From positions 1 through 6,005 of the forward strand of contig JAKAFV010000029.1 of the NCBI GenBank assembly GCA_021817915.1: 6,005 bases of DNA, in the 5' to 3' direction. The notes beneath the pieces are model-generated. The model did not search any database, had not been told where the DNA came from, and was given only the letters and a program-made list of their open reading frames with translations. Of this stretch, positions 1 to 5,212 are shown in pieces (positions within the stretch are counted from its first letter, which is position 1; each line of letters opens with the position of its first letter). The DNA is from a bacterium. GTDB lineage: Bacteria; Patescibacteriota; Minisyncoccia; UBA6257; UBA9933. A program made the translations under genes and the position numbers.

Positions 1-279
1 ATTCGGAAAAACCATTTTTAACACCTGCATGATGAGGGTAGCGGTGATATCAGGCGCGACGCCTATCATAACTATTGAAAGATTGCTTAACCCGCCTCCG
101 GAGAAAAGATTAACAAAACCGAATAATTGGCTGGAAGCCAAAAATTCTTTTAATTTTAAAGCGTCAATTGAAGGAATGGGAATTGCCGACAAAACTCTTG
201 TGGCCGCGAGCAAAAGCCCGACTATCAAGATTTTTTTGCGTAAATCGGTGATTTTAAAAAGTTGTACTAATTTATTCAT
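1..279 (-). CDS. secY: Protein translocase subunit SecY, N-terminal part
   Basis: SecY is the central pore subunit of the Sec translocon in the cytoplasmic membrane. It passes unfolded secretory proteins and inserts membrane proteins with SecE and SecG. The frame is open from the ATG at 279-277 to the left edge, giving 93 residues without a stop, so the gene is cut by the window and the C-terminal three quarters or so is absent. Residues about 17-35 form the first hydrophobic segment after a basic patch (R14 K15 K16). The stretch LFGFVNLFSGGGLSNLSI followed by IGVAPDITATLIMQ near residues 52-85 is the typical SecY plug and second-helix region. Asp77 stands where Tyr is common (PYITA). The start lies 7 nt after the rplO stop, the usual final position of the spc operon. 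No Shine-Dalgarno sequence is seen. Confidence 0.95.
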   Translation of the reverse strand, partial: MNKLVQLFKITDLRKKILIVGLLLAATRVLSAIPIPSIDALKLKEFLASSQLFGFVNLFSGGGLSNLSIVMIGVAPDITATLIMQVLKMVFPN

Positions 280-286
280 TATTATA

Positions 287-715
287 TTAACTTACTTTGC
301 CTCCGGCTTTTTCTATTTCTTCTTTCAATTTCTTTGAGATTTTAAGACCGCTGATTTCAACGGCTTTTATCGGCTCGTTTCCTTTCTTCTGGCCGATAAT
401 TTTTATATTCTTTTCCGATTTGCTTATTAAACCCACGGCGAGCAAAGCCTCCCTGTTAATTATGCCGCTTTTTATTTTTGAGGTCAAAAAGCCCAAATTT
501 AAAACAACCGGCTTTTCTTTTAACGGCTTGAATCTAAAACCGCGGAGCTTGGGCAAGCGCTGGATTAAATCTCTTTCCGCCGGCCTGATTACGTGCCCTG
601 AGCGGGATTTCTGGCCCTTTTGCCCCTTTCCGGAGTAAGTGCCCCTTTTGCCTCCCCTGCCAATACGCTGACTGGATTTAAATTTTGTTTTTGGTTTTAC
701 TTCGTGAAGTTGCAT
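287..715 (-). CDS. rplO: Large subunit ribosomal protein uL15
   Basis: uL15 is a late-assembling protein of the 50S subunit that threads a long basic N-terminal arm into 23S rRNA. The 142-residue product starts MQLHEVKP. Its glycine- and lysine-rich arm (IGRGGKRGTYSGKGQKGQKS, about residues 18-37) is diagnostic of the family. The globular C-terminal half contains GVISKSE-like and VEISGLKIS segments and ends in a Lys/Glu-rich helix with KAGGKVS. The length is normal for bacteria. The start ATG is 4 nt after the rpsE stop and the stop (TAA) is 7 nt before secY. In most bacteria uL30 (rpmD) lies between rpsE and rplO, and here there is no room for it. Confidence 0.97.
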   Translation of the reverse strand: MQLHEVKPKTKFKSSQRIGRGGKRGTYSGKGQKGQKSRSGHVIRPAERDLIQRLPKLRGFRFKPLKEKPVVLNLGFLTSKIKSGIINREALLAVGLISKSEKNIKIIGQKKGNEPIKAVEISGLKISKKLKEEIEKAGGKVS

Positions 716-719
716 TGTT

Positions 720-1175
720 TTAAACTTTTAATTTTTTAAGCGCTTCCATGGCGGCCAAAGCATTAGTCAATTTATTTTTCGTTCTGCCTACGCATTTTGC
801 CGTGGCATCTTTAACTCCCGCCAAAAGCAAACCCACGCGAACAGCTCCTCCAGCTTTAAGTCCATGTCCGTTCTTCGCCGGTTTGACAATAACTCTCGCC
901 GCGCTAAATTTAGCATCCACTTCATGCGAAACCGTTCTGTCTTTCAATAAAATTGTTATCAATCCTTTTTTAGCGTTCAGTTTCGCTTTTTCCACCGCTT
1001 GAGCCACGTCCAGGCCCTTGGCTATCCCAACGCCGACTCTTCCCTTTTCATCGCCAATAACAACGGTCGCGCGGAAACGAAATCTCTTGCCTCCCGCGAC
1101 AACGCGCGTGACACGGCGCATATCCAAAACTTTTTCCTTAAATTCGCTTTTAGGTTTTATTTGTCCTTTATACAT
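720..1175 (-). CDS. rpsE: Small subunit ribosomal protein uS5
   Basis: uS5 sits near the mRNA entry and decoding region of the 30S subunit and contributes to helicase activity and translational accuracy. The chosen product is 151 residues from MYKGQIKP. Residues about 18-33 (MRRVTRVVAGGKRFRF) are the N-terminal double-stranded RNA-binding motif and the loop associated with spectinomycin sensitivity. They are followed by ATVVIGDEKGRVGVGIAKG, then GGAVRVGLLLAGVKDATAKCVGRTK of the C-terminal fold. The ATG at 1175 comes 4 nt after the rplR stop. The same frame is open upstream to 1313, but that extension runs inside rplR in another frame and resembles nothing in uS5, so I reject it. The protein ends soon after the core (EALKKLKV), without the longer tail of E. 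coli S5. Confidence 0.96.
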   Translation of the reverse strand: MYKGQIKPKSEFKEKVLDMRRVTRVVAGGKRFRFRATVVIGDEKGRVGVGIAKGLDVAQAVEKAKLNAKKGLITILLKDRTVSHEVDAKFSAARVIVKPAKNGHGLKAGGAVRVGLLLAGVKDATAKCVGRTKNKLTNALAAMEALKKLKV

Positions 1176-1179
1176 AAAT

Positions 1180-1539
1180 TTAAAATTCCAGTCCGCCTTT
1201 TCTAGCGGCTTCGGCAACGGCTTGAACACGGCCGTGATAATTATAGCTTCCTCTATCAAAAACAACTTTTTTGATGCCCTTTTCAACCGCTTTCTTGGCG
1301 ATAAGCTCTCCAAGTTTTTCGGCTAATTCTTTCCCGACTGCTTTTGATTGTTTTTTTAATTCTATAGTTGAAGCGCTTACTAAAGTTTTTCCATTTTCAT
1401 CGTCTATTATCTGAACATAAGTATAACTATTGCTTCTAAAAACCGAAAAACGGGGACGCTCCAAAGAACCGGACAATCTTGCCCTTGTTCTTTTCTTTCT
1501 TCTTTCCTTTATTTCGTTTAAAGCTTTTCTTTTTTTCAT
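1180..1539 (-). CDS. rplR: Large subunit ribosomal protein uL18
   Basis: uL18 binds 5S rRNA with uL5 and helps mount it on the central protuberance of the 50S subunit. The 119-residue product has the basic N-terminal region ([15 protein letters not shown]) and then the conserved core [24 protein letters not shown]. The C-terminal signature [28 protein letters not shown] is essentially canonical. Length is normal. The ATG at 1539 is preceded by GCGT and no Shine-Dalgarno sequence. The 95-nt gap before it, up to the rplF stop, holds hairpin element B, so this gene is less tightly coupled to its upstream neighbour than rpsE is. rpsE follows after 4 nt. Confidence 0.97.
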   Translation of the reverse strand: MKKRKALNEIKERRKKRTRARLSGSLERPRFSVFRSNSYTYVQIIDDENGKTLVSASTIELKKQSKAVGKELAEKLGELIAKKAVEKGIKKVVFDRGSYNYHGRVQAVAEAARKGGLEF

Positions 1540-1553
1540 ACGCTTCGTTTAAT

Positions 1554-1629
1554 CGATGCCAATATACGAATGGATACTAATTATACAAATACATTAGTAT
1601 TATTAGCATGAATTAGTATATTAGAATCG
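1554..1629 (-). repeat. Hairpin repeat, element B copy 1 (rplF-rplR junction)
   Basis: This is a 76-bp imperfect inverted repeat between the rplF stop and the rplR start. The arms at 1554-1581 and 1602-1629 pair along about 28 positions with six mismatches, leaving a 20-nt loop. On the sense strand it begins CGATTC 5 nt after the rplF TAA and ends TTGGCATCG. The same ends and the same stop-proximal context (TAA AAAYG CGATTC) recur at 2584-2679, but the arms differ and keep pairing. No T-run follows the hairpin, so it does not look like an intrinsic terminator. It may be a small REP- or MITE-like repeat or an RNA processing or attenuation site; I recognise no named family. Confidence 0.75.
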
Positions 1630-1634
1630 CATTT

Positions 1635-2180
1635 TTATTTTGCCGTTCCGGCGACTTTTTTGCCGGCTTTTCTGCGGATTATTTCGTCGCTATACCTGAT
1701 TCCTTTGCCCTTGTAAGGCTCCGGCTTCTTAAACGCCCGTATTTTTGCCGCCGATTGCCCTACCACGGCCTTATCATAACCAGTAATTTTAATTATATTC
1801 TTATCAACGGAAATTTTTATTCCCTGCGGAGGAACAAATTTAACCGGATGGGAAAGGCCCAAATTCAAAACCAGAGTTTCCCCTTCCATGTTTGCTTTGT
1901 AGCCGACTCCTTCCAATTTCAAGCTTTTTTCAAATCCCGAAGACAACCCGTTTACGGCGTTATTTGCCAAAGCTCTTGTTGTTCCCCAAAGCGCCTGCGT
2001 CAGCCTTAATTTATTTTCCGGGGAAAACACCAATTCTCCGTCTTTTAATTCAACTTTTATATTGCGGGGCACTTCCAATTTTAAATTTCCGTTTGAACTT
2101 TTAAAAGCCAAAAAGCCGTCGTCGATTTTAACTTCAACGCTTGCCGGAACGACTATTGGTTTTTTGCCTATTTTTGACAT
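1635..2180 (-). CDS. rplF: Large subunit ribosomal protein uL6
   Basis: uL6 lies near the factor-binding and sarcin-ricin region at the base of the L7/L12 stalk of the 50S subunit. The 181-residue product starts MSKIGKKPIVVPASVEV and has the two tandem similar domains of the family. The first runs to about residue 80 (LWGTTRALANNAVNGLSSGFEKSL at the junction) and the second covers LKLEGVGYKANMEGETLVLNLGLSHPV onward. The C-terminal signature PEPYKGKGIRYSDEIIRRKAGKK is canonical. Length is normal. The ATG at 2180 is 9 nt after the rpsH stop, in a leader of only A and T. The TAA at 1637-1635 is followed after 5 nt by hairpin element B. Confidence 0.98.
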   Translation of the reverse strand: MSKIGKKPIVVPASVEVKIDDGFLAFKSSNGNLKLEVPRNIKVELKDGELVFSPENKLRLTQALWGTTRALANNAVNGLSSGFEKSLKLEGVGYKANMEGETLVLNLGLSHPVKFVPPQGIKISVDKNIIKITGYDKAVVGQSAAKIRAFKKPEPYKGKGIRYSDEIIRRKAGKKVAGTAK

Positions 2181-2189
2181 AAATTTAAA

Positions 2190-2573
2190 TTACCAAATTT
2201 CAAATAAAAATTCTCCTCCGATTTTCTTCTTCTTCGCTTCTCCGCCGGGCAAAACTCCTTCCGGAGTCGAAACCACGATTAAGCCATAACCCGACTTCAC
2301 CGGCCTTATATCTTTATAGCCGATATATATTTTACGCGAAGGCTTACTGATAAATTTTATTCCGGCAATTGCCCCGTCATTGTTTTTGTCGTATTTCAGC
2401 TGGATGTCAAAAACGCGCTTGGCGCCTTTGCCCTTTTTTTCAAAACCCGAAATATATCCTTTTGCCAAAAGAATTTCCAATATACGCTCGTCCATTTTTG
2501 AATACGCCGATTTGGCGATTTCTTTTTTGACGGCTTGGGCGTTTTTAATTTTTGTCAGTAAATCTATATACAT
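2190..2573 (-). CDS. rpsH: Small subunit ribosomal protein uS8
   Basis: uS8 is a primary 16S rRNA-binding protein that organises the central domain of the 30S subunit. In E. coli it also represses translation of the spc operon by binding the mRNA at rplE. The 127-residue product starts MYIDLLTKIKNAQAVKKE, matching the family's N-terminal helix. The C-terminal signature is intact as GLIVVSTPEGVLPGGEAKKKKIGGEFLFEIW, with LPGGEAKK where many bacteria have a TDREARK-like sequence. The ATG at 2573 is the only plausible start. It follows a 111-nt gap after rpsN that contains hairpin element B. No Shine-Dalgarno sequence is visible (CATAATA before the ATG). rplF follows after 9 nt. Confidence 0.97.
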   Translation of the reverse strand: MYIDLLTKIKNAQAVKKEIAKSAYSKMDERILEILLAKGYISGFEKKGKGAKRVFDIQLKYDKNNDGAIAGIKFISKPSRKIYIGYKDIRPVKSGYGLIVVSTPEGVLPGGEAKKKKIGGEFLFEIW

Positions 2574-2583
2574 TATTATGAAC

Positions 2584-2679
2584 CGATGCCAAACTACGAA
2601 TTAACGAATCTACGAATAAATATTTTTTATATTTCTTTTAAATATTTGTAGATTCGCATGTATTTGTAGTTTTGAATCG
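2584..2679 (-). repeat. Hairpin repeat, element B copy 2 (rpsN-rpsH junction)
   Basis: This 96-bp long inverted repeat fills most of the rpsN-rpsH gap. The arms at 2584-2618 and 2643-2679 pair in two long helices (through CTACGAAT/ATTTGTAG and CGAATCTACGAATA/TATTTGTAGATTCG). They are separated by a small asymmetric internal loop and enclose a 24-nt A/T-only-rich loop. Within each arm the motif CTACRAAT occurs twice, so the element also looks internally duplicated. On the sense strand it starts CGATTC 5 nt after the rpsN TAA and ends TTGGCATCG, exactly as in copy 1. There is no T-run and no coding potential. The origin and function are unknown. Confidence 0.8.
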
Positions 2680-2684
2680 CGTTT

Positions 2685-2870
2685 TTACCATGACGATTTT
2701 GTTATCCCCGGTATTTCCCCCTTGGAAGCCATTTCCCTGAAACAAATTCTGCACAATTCAAAATCTCTCATATAGCCGTGTTTGCGCCCGCATTTAAAGC
2801 AGCGCCTGACGATGCGCGTGGGATATTTCGGCTTTTTTTTCGCTCTCGCGATTACTGATTCTTTTGCCAT
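2685..2870 (-). CDS. rpsN: Small subunit ribosomal protein uS14, zinc-binding type (S14Z)
   Basis: uS14 sits in the head of the 30S subunit next to uS3 and uS10. This is the short, zinc-containing form of 61 residues. Four cysteines in two CxxC pairs (C24, C27, C40, C43; RRCFKCGR and LCRICFRE) form the zinc ribbon. The C-terminal end IPGITKSSW is the canonical rRNA-contacting tail. The longer zinc-free type in E. coli has about 100 residues. The ATG at 2870 is 5 nt after the rplE stop, so the two genes are probably translationally coupled. The stop is followed after 5 nt by hairpin element B. Confidence 0.98.
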   Translation of the reverse strand: MAKESVIARAKKKPKYPTRIVRRCFKCGRKHGYMRDFELCRICFREMASKGEIPGITKSSW

Positions 2871-2875
2871 ATTAA

Positions 2876-3382
2876 TTACGATTTCTTAAACGGAATTCCA
2901 ATCGACCTGTATAAATTTATCGCGTCTTCTTTGTTTTTCGCACTACTTACAATACTTATTTCCATGCCGAAGTCAAACTTAGATATTTCTGAATCTATTT
3001 CCGGAAAAACAATATGCTCTTTCATCCCTATTGTTAAACCGCCGTTTTTATCAATATTCTTCAAACTGATTCCCTGGAAATCTCGAACGCGCGGCAAGGC
3101 GATATTTACCAATTTCGCGACAAAGTCGCGCATTTTTTGGCGTCTTAAAGTGATTTTCAAGCCAACTGTCTGGCCGGCTCTTAATTTAAATCCGGCAATT
3201 GATTTGTTTGATTTGCAAATAACCGGCTTTTGCCCGGTTATTAAAGACAAACCGCTTATTATTTCCGGCAAAATCTTGGTTTCAAATTCCTGTTGCTGTG
3301 AAAGCCTTCCAACGCCGACATTAACGACAACTTTCTCTATTTTTGGATTTTTTAAATCGTTTTTCTTTATTTTCTTTTCCAT
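2876..3382 (-). CDS. rplE: Large subunit ribosomal protein uL5
   Basis: uL5 binds 5S rRNA and forms part of the central protuberance, contacting the P-site tRNA and the small subunit head. The product from the ATG at 3382 is 168 residues, starting [25 protein letters not shown]. Family hallmarks include [23 protein letters not shown], then [33 protein letters not shown], and near the C-terminus [17 protein letters not shown]. Length is slightly under the usual 179 or so because the N-terminus is short. The frame continues upstream to a TTG inside element A, which would add SSLG; the same extension appears before rplP and rpsC, so it belongs to the repeat and I reject it. The ATG is the duplicated TATG bordering element A, and the sequence before it has no Shine-Dalgarno match. 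Confidence 0.97.
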   Translation of the reverse strand: MEKKIKKNDLKNPKIEKVVVNVGVGRLSQQQEFETKILPEIISGLSLITGQKPVICKSNKSIAGFKLRAGQTVGLKITLRRQKMRDFVAKLVNIALPRVRDFQGISLKNIDKNGGLTIGMKEHIVFPEIDSEISKFDFGMEISIVSSAKNKEDAINLYRSIGIPFKKS

Positions 3383-3531
3383 ACCCAGTGAACTCAACTC
3401 GATTGTGATTTATTAGTGTTTAATCAACCACTATCGAATAAATTTAATTTATTTATTAATTATTTTCATATTCCCAGTAACTTAATCCGATAAATCATGA
3501 TTAAACCTATCGAGTTGAGTTACTGGGCATA
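3380..3531 (-). mobile_element. Element A copy 1: MITE-like inverted-repeat element with TATG duplication (rplX-rplE)
   Basis: A 144-bp core (3384-3527) is bounded on both sides by the plus-strand direct repeat CATA (3380-3383 and 3528-3531), which is TATG on the sense strand. The core ends are inverted repeats: 3384-3403 reads CCCAGTGAACTCAACTCGAT and 3509-3527 is its complement with a single 1-nt bulge. A further copy of the terminal sequence at 3473-3491 makes a 55-nt palindrome (3473-3527) with the right-hand arm. The centre is very AT-rich. There is no transposase or long ORF. Removing the core and one CATA leaves TAA, AAAT, ATG, a 4-nt junction like others here, which supports an insertion. 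It fits a non-autonomous transposable element, but a conserved RNA element placed at start codons is also possible. Confidence 0.78.
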
Positions 3532-3534
3532 TTT

Positions 3535-3840
3535 TTATATATTCGCTCCGCATTTTTTGCAGATTCTTGTTTTCTTCCCTTTGGTTACGGTAAAACCGGT
3601 TCTTGTCGCTCTTCCGCAAGCCGGACAAACCAGCATTACATTTGAAACGTTAATCGGCCTTGGAACTAAAACCGTTTCCCCTTTTTCTCCTTGTTTTTTC
3701 GGGCGGACGTGTTTTTTGTAAAGATTCAAGCCGTCAATTAAAACCCTTTCCTTTTTAACAAGGACTTTCAGAATTTTTCCGGTTTTGTCTTTATCTTTGC
3801 CGGCGATTATTTTTATATTGTCGTCTTTCTTTAATTTCAT
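3535..3840 (-). CDS. rplX: Large subunit ribosomal protein uL24 with C-terminal zinc-ribbon cysteines
   Basis: uL24 is an early assembly-initiating 23S rRNA-binding protein near the exit tunnel. The 101-residue product begins MKLKKDDNIKIIAGKDKDKTGKIL, the KOW domain (about residues 3-35). It continues through LYKKHVRPKKQGEKG and RPINVSNVMLVCPACGRATR. Four cysteines at C72, C75, C94 and C97 (CPAC and CKKC) suggest a zinc ribbon in the C-terminal part. E. coli uL24 lacks these, but they occur in many other bacterial homologues. The ATG at 3840 is 8 nt after the rplN stop, in an ATATAT leader. The stop is followed 4 nt later by the ATG copy bordering element A. Confidence 0.97.
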   Translation of the reverse strand: MKLKKDDNIKIIAGKDKDKTGKILKVLVKKERVLIDGLNLYKKHVRPKKQGEKGETVLVPRPINVSNVMLVCPACGRATRTGFTVTKGKKTRICKKCGANI

Positions 3841-3848
3841 ATATATTT

Positions 3849-4214
3849 TTACACTATTTCTTCCGCCATTGTCGCTATTTTTTCATAACCCATTTCTTTT
3901 ATCTCGCGCGGAATCGGGCCGAAAATACGAGTCGCCTTCGGCTCTTTTTTATCAACGATAACTACCGCGTTTTCATCGAAACGGACATATGAACCATCCG
4001 GCCTTCTTAACGGATTTCTCTGCCTTACTATTACAGCCCTGACAATATCTTTCTTCTTCAAAGCTTTTCGCGGTTCGGCTTTCTGAACTGAAGCGACAAC
4101 GATATCCCCTATTGAAGCGTAACGGCGCCTAGTTCCGCCAAGTATCCTAAAGCAACGAACTATTTTCGCTCCGCTATTATCCGCGACTTTTAAAATTGAA
4201 CGTTCCTGTATCAT
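3849..4214 (-). CDS. rplN: Large subunit ribosomal protein uL14
   Basis: uL14 lies on the subunit interface of the 50S particle, forming an intersubunit bridge with 16S rRNA and contacting bL19. It is also the binding site of the silencing factor RsfS. The product from the ATG at 4214 has 121 residues and starts [27 protein letters not shown], the classic uL14 N-terminus. [18 protein letters not shown] and the tail [26 protein letters not shown] are also canonical. A TTG 15 nt upstream would add five residues and overlap rpsQ, but homologues begin at MIQ, so I use the ATG. It follows the rpsQ stop by a single T, giving TATG and probable translational coupling. Confidence 0.98.
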   Translation of the reverse strand: MIQERSILKVADNSGAKIVRCFRILGGTRRRYASIGDIVVASVQKAEPRKALKKKDIVRAVIVRQRNPLRRPDGSYVRFDENAVVIVDKKEPKATRIFGPIPREIKEMGYEKIATMAEEIV

Positions 4215-4215
4215 A

Positions 4216-4446
4216 TTATATTTTTTCAATAATTAACCATCTTTTGTCCTTCGACATCGGCTTTGTCTCTTCAATCACGACTTTATCGCCTTTCTTGTAT
4301 TCATTTTTTTCGTCGTGGGCTTTAAAATTCTTAGTTACTTTGTAGTACTTAAGGTAGCGCGGATGCTTTTTCAAGCGCGTTATGGCGACTACTCTTGTTT
4401 TTTCCATTTTGTCGGAAACTACTATGCCCTGCAAAGTTCTTTTCAT
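4216..4446 (-). CDS. rpsQ: Small subunit ribosomal protein uS17
   Basis: uS17 is a primary 16S rRNA-binding protein of OB fold, located in the body of the 30S subunit. The 76-residue product starts [22 protein letters not shown] and contains the family pattern [44 protein letters not shown]. Length is normal for the short bacterial form (about 80-90). The ATG at 4446 follows the rpmC stop after 4 nt (AAAC) and no Shine-Dalgarno sequence is seen. The TAA at 4218-4216 is one base from the rplN ATG. Confidence 0.98.
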   Translation of the reverse strand: MKRTLQGIVVSDKMEKTRVVAITRLKKHPRYLKYYKVTKNFKAHDEKNEYKKGDKVVIEETKPMSKDKRWLIIEKI

Positions 4447-4450
4447 GTTT

Positions 4451-4654
4451 TTATTTATTTAAATTATTTTGGCTTAATGCCGTTAATATTCTGGCAACCG
4501 CCTTTTTCGTCTTTTTGATTTCTTTTATGTCTTTTACTTTCCCCTGGCTTAAATCAAATTTGAATTTTCTTAATTTTTCGCGGTAATCAATCAAGTCCTT
4601 GTTAAGGGCTTCTATCGGCTTTATTTTTACTTGTTGAAATTCTTTGTCTTTCAT
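4451..4654 (-). CDS. rpmC: Large subunit ribosomal protein uL29
   Basis: uL29 is a small two-helix protein near the peptide exit tunnel, where together with uL23 it forms the docking site for trigger factor and SRP. The 67-residue product is highly charged and predicted all-helical. The C-terminal helix holds the signature region KKTKKAVARILTAL (about residues 47-60), the equivalent of the RKxIARxxT motif. The start ATG overlaps the rplP stop as ATGA (4-nt overlap), which usually indicates termination-reinitiation coupling. rpsQ follows after 4 nt. Identification rests on this motif, the length and the L16-L29-S17 order. Confidence 0.96.
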   Translation of the reverse strand: MKDKEFQQVKIKPIEALNKDLIDYREKLRKFKFDLSQGKVKDIKEIKKTKKAVARILTALSQNNLNK

Positions 4655-5067
4655 TGCGTTTTTGAAATTATTCTGGTTTTAACCGGCAATTTATAACCGG
4701 CTCTTTTTAGCGCCTGTTTTGATTCCGCTTCCGGCAATCCGTCAAGCTCAAAAAGCATCCTGCCGGCTTTAACCGGAAAAACATAGTATTCCACCGCTCC
4801 TTTTCCTCCGCCCATTGTGACTTCGGGCGGACGCTTGGTTATCGGCTTATCGGGGAAAATTCTTATCCAAATCTTTCCGCCTCTCTTGGTAAAATTGCTT
4901 ATAGTCTTTCTCGCCGCTTCTATCTGGCGGGAATTAACCCAGCTGTTCTCCAATGATTGCAATCCAAAAGAACCGTAAGACACTTTTGTCCCGCGAGTCT
5001 CAACCTTTCTGGTCTTTGAGCGTCCTTTCTGCCATTTTCTATGTTTTACTTTTTTAGGCATTAACAT
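4651..5067 (-). CDS. rplP: Large subunit ribosomal protein uL16
   Basis: uL16 lies close to the A-site and peptidyl-transferase region of the 50S subunit and is needed for late maturation. The product from the ATG at 5067 has 138 residues and starts MLMPKKVKHRKWQKGRS. The N-terminus conforms to the MLxPKR pattern. The core includes GSFGLQSLENSWVNSRQIEAARKT and GKIWIRIFPDKPITKRPPEVTMGGGKGAVEYYVFPVKAGRMLFELDG. Thr84 occupies the place of E. coli Arg81, the residue hydroxylated by RoxA/YcfD, so that modification cannot occur here. A second in-frame ATG is codon 3, but codon 1 matches homologues better. A TTG-started extension into element A is rejected. The gene ends in TGA, the only non-TAA stop among the complete genes. 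Confidence 0.97.
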   Translation of the reverse strand: MLMPKKVKHRKWQKGRSKTRKVETRGTKVSYGSFGLQSLENSWVNSRQIEAARKTISNFTKRGGKIWIRIFPDKPITKRPPEVTMGGGKGAVEYYVFPVKAGRMLFELDGLPEAESKQALKRAGYKLPVKTRIISKTQ

Positions 5068-5211
5068 ACCCAGTGAACTCAACTCGATTGTGATTTTTGT
5101 TTAATCAACAACTGTTGAATTAATTTAATTATCTATTAATTATTTTATTATTCCCAGTAGCTTAATCCGATAAATCATGATTAAATCTATCGAGTTGAGT
5201 TACTGGGCATA
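5065..5211 (-). mobile_element. Element A copy 2: MITE-like inverted-repeat element with TATG duplication (rpsC-rplP)
   Basis: This is a 139-bp core (5069-5207) with the same ends as the copy at 3384-3527. It is flanked by CATA at 5065-5068 and 5208-5211 (sense TATG). The terminal arms 5069-5088 and 5189-5207 and the 55-nt palindrome 5153-5207 are preserved. One arm change at 5160 (A to G relative to copy 1) still permits a G-T pair on the plus strand. The AT-rich centre differs by several substitutions and small deletions, so this copy is the most diverged of the three. Removing the core and one CATA leaves TAA, TT, ATG between rpsC and rplP, a normal junction for this operon. It has no coding capacity beyond mini-ORFs. 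Confidence 0.77.
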
Positions 5212-5212
5212 A

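Noticed and set aside
1176..1313. 46-residue N-terminal extension of rpsE.
   Set aside because: It lies wholly within rplR in another frame, resembles no uS5 sequence, and the ATG at 1175 gives the normal 4-nt spacing after the rplR stop.
1554..1629. Element B considered as a Rho-independent terminator.
   Set aside because: The stem is AT-rich and no T-tract follows on the sense strand. The genes on both sides belong to the same operon.
3383..3397. N-terminal extension starting at TTG (SSLG) for rplE, and the same before rplP (5068-5082) and rpsC (5882-5896).
   Set aside because: The extension is encoded by the end of element A and is the same before three unrelated proteins. The ATG that follows matches the homologous start of uS3 (MGxK) and uL16 (MLxPK).
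2931..3416. Plus-strand open frame of 161 codons opposite rplE, and other plus-strand frames such as 29-337, 297-638 and 1018-1326.
   Set aside because: They are antisense shadows of confident ribosomal genes, with no recognisable domains and Phe/Ser/Leu-rich compositions typical of reversed Lys/Glu-rich coding sequence.
3411..3440. Possible promoter on the sense strand in element A copy 1 (TTCGAT, 17 nt, TAATAA).
   Set aside because: Both boxes are poor matches and the pattern is lost in the copy at 5069-5207, so it is likely chance in an AT-rich centre.
3384..3527. Element A considered as a group I or group II intron.
   Set aside because: About 140 bp is too short, no catalytic core or domain V-like hairpin is visible, and the copies lie between genes rather than inside a coding frame.
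4215..4229. Five-residue upstream TTG start for rplN overlapping rpsQ.
   Set aside because: uL14 proteins begin at MIQ, which corresponds to the ATG at 4214.
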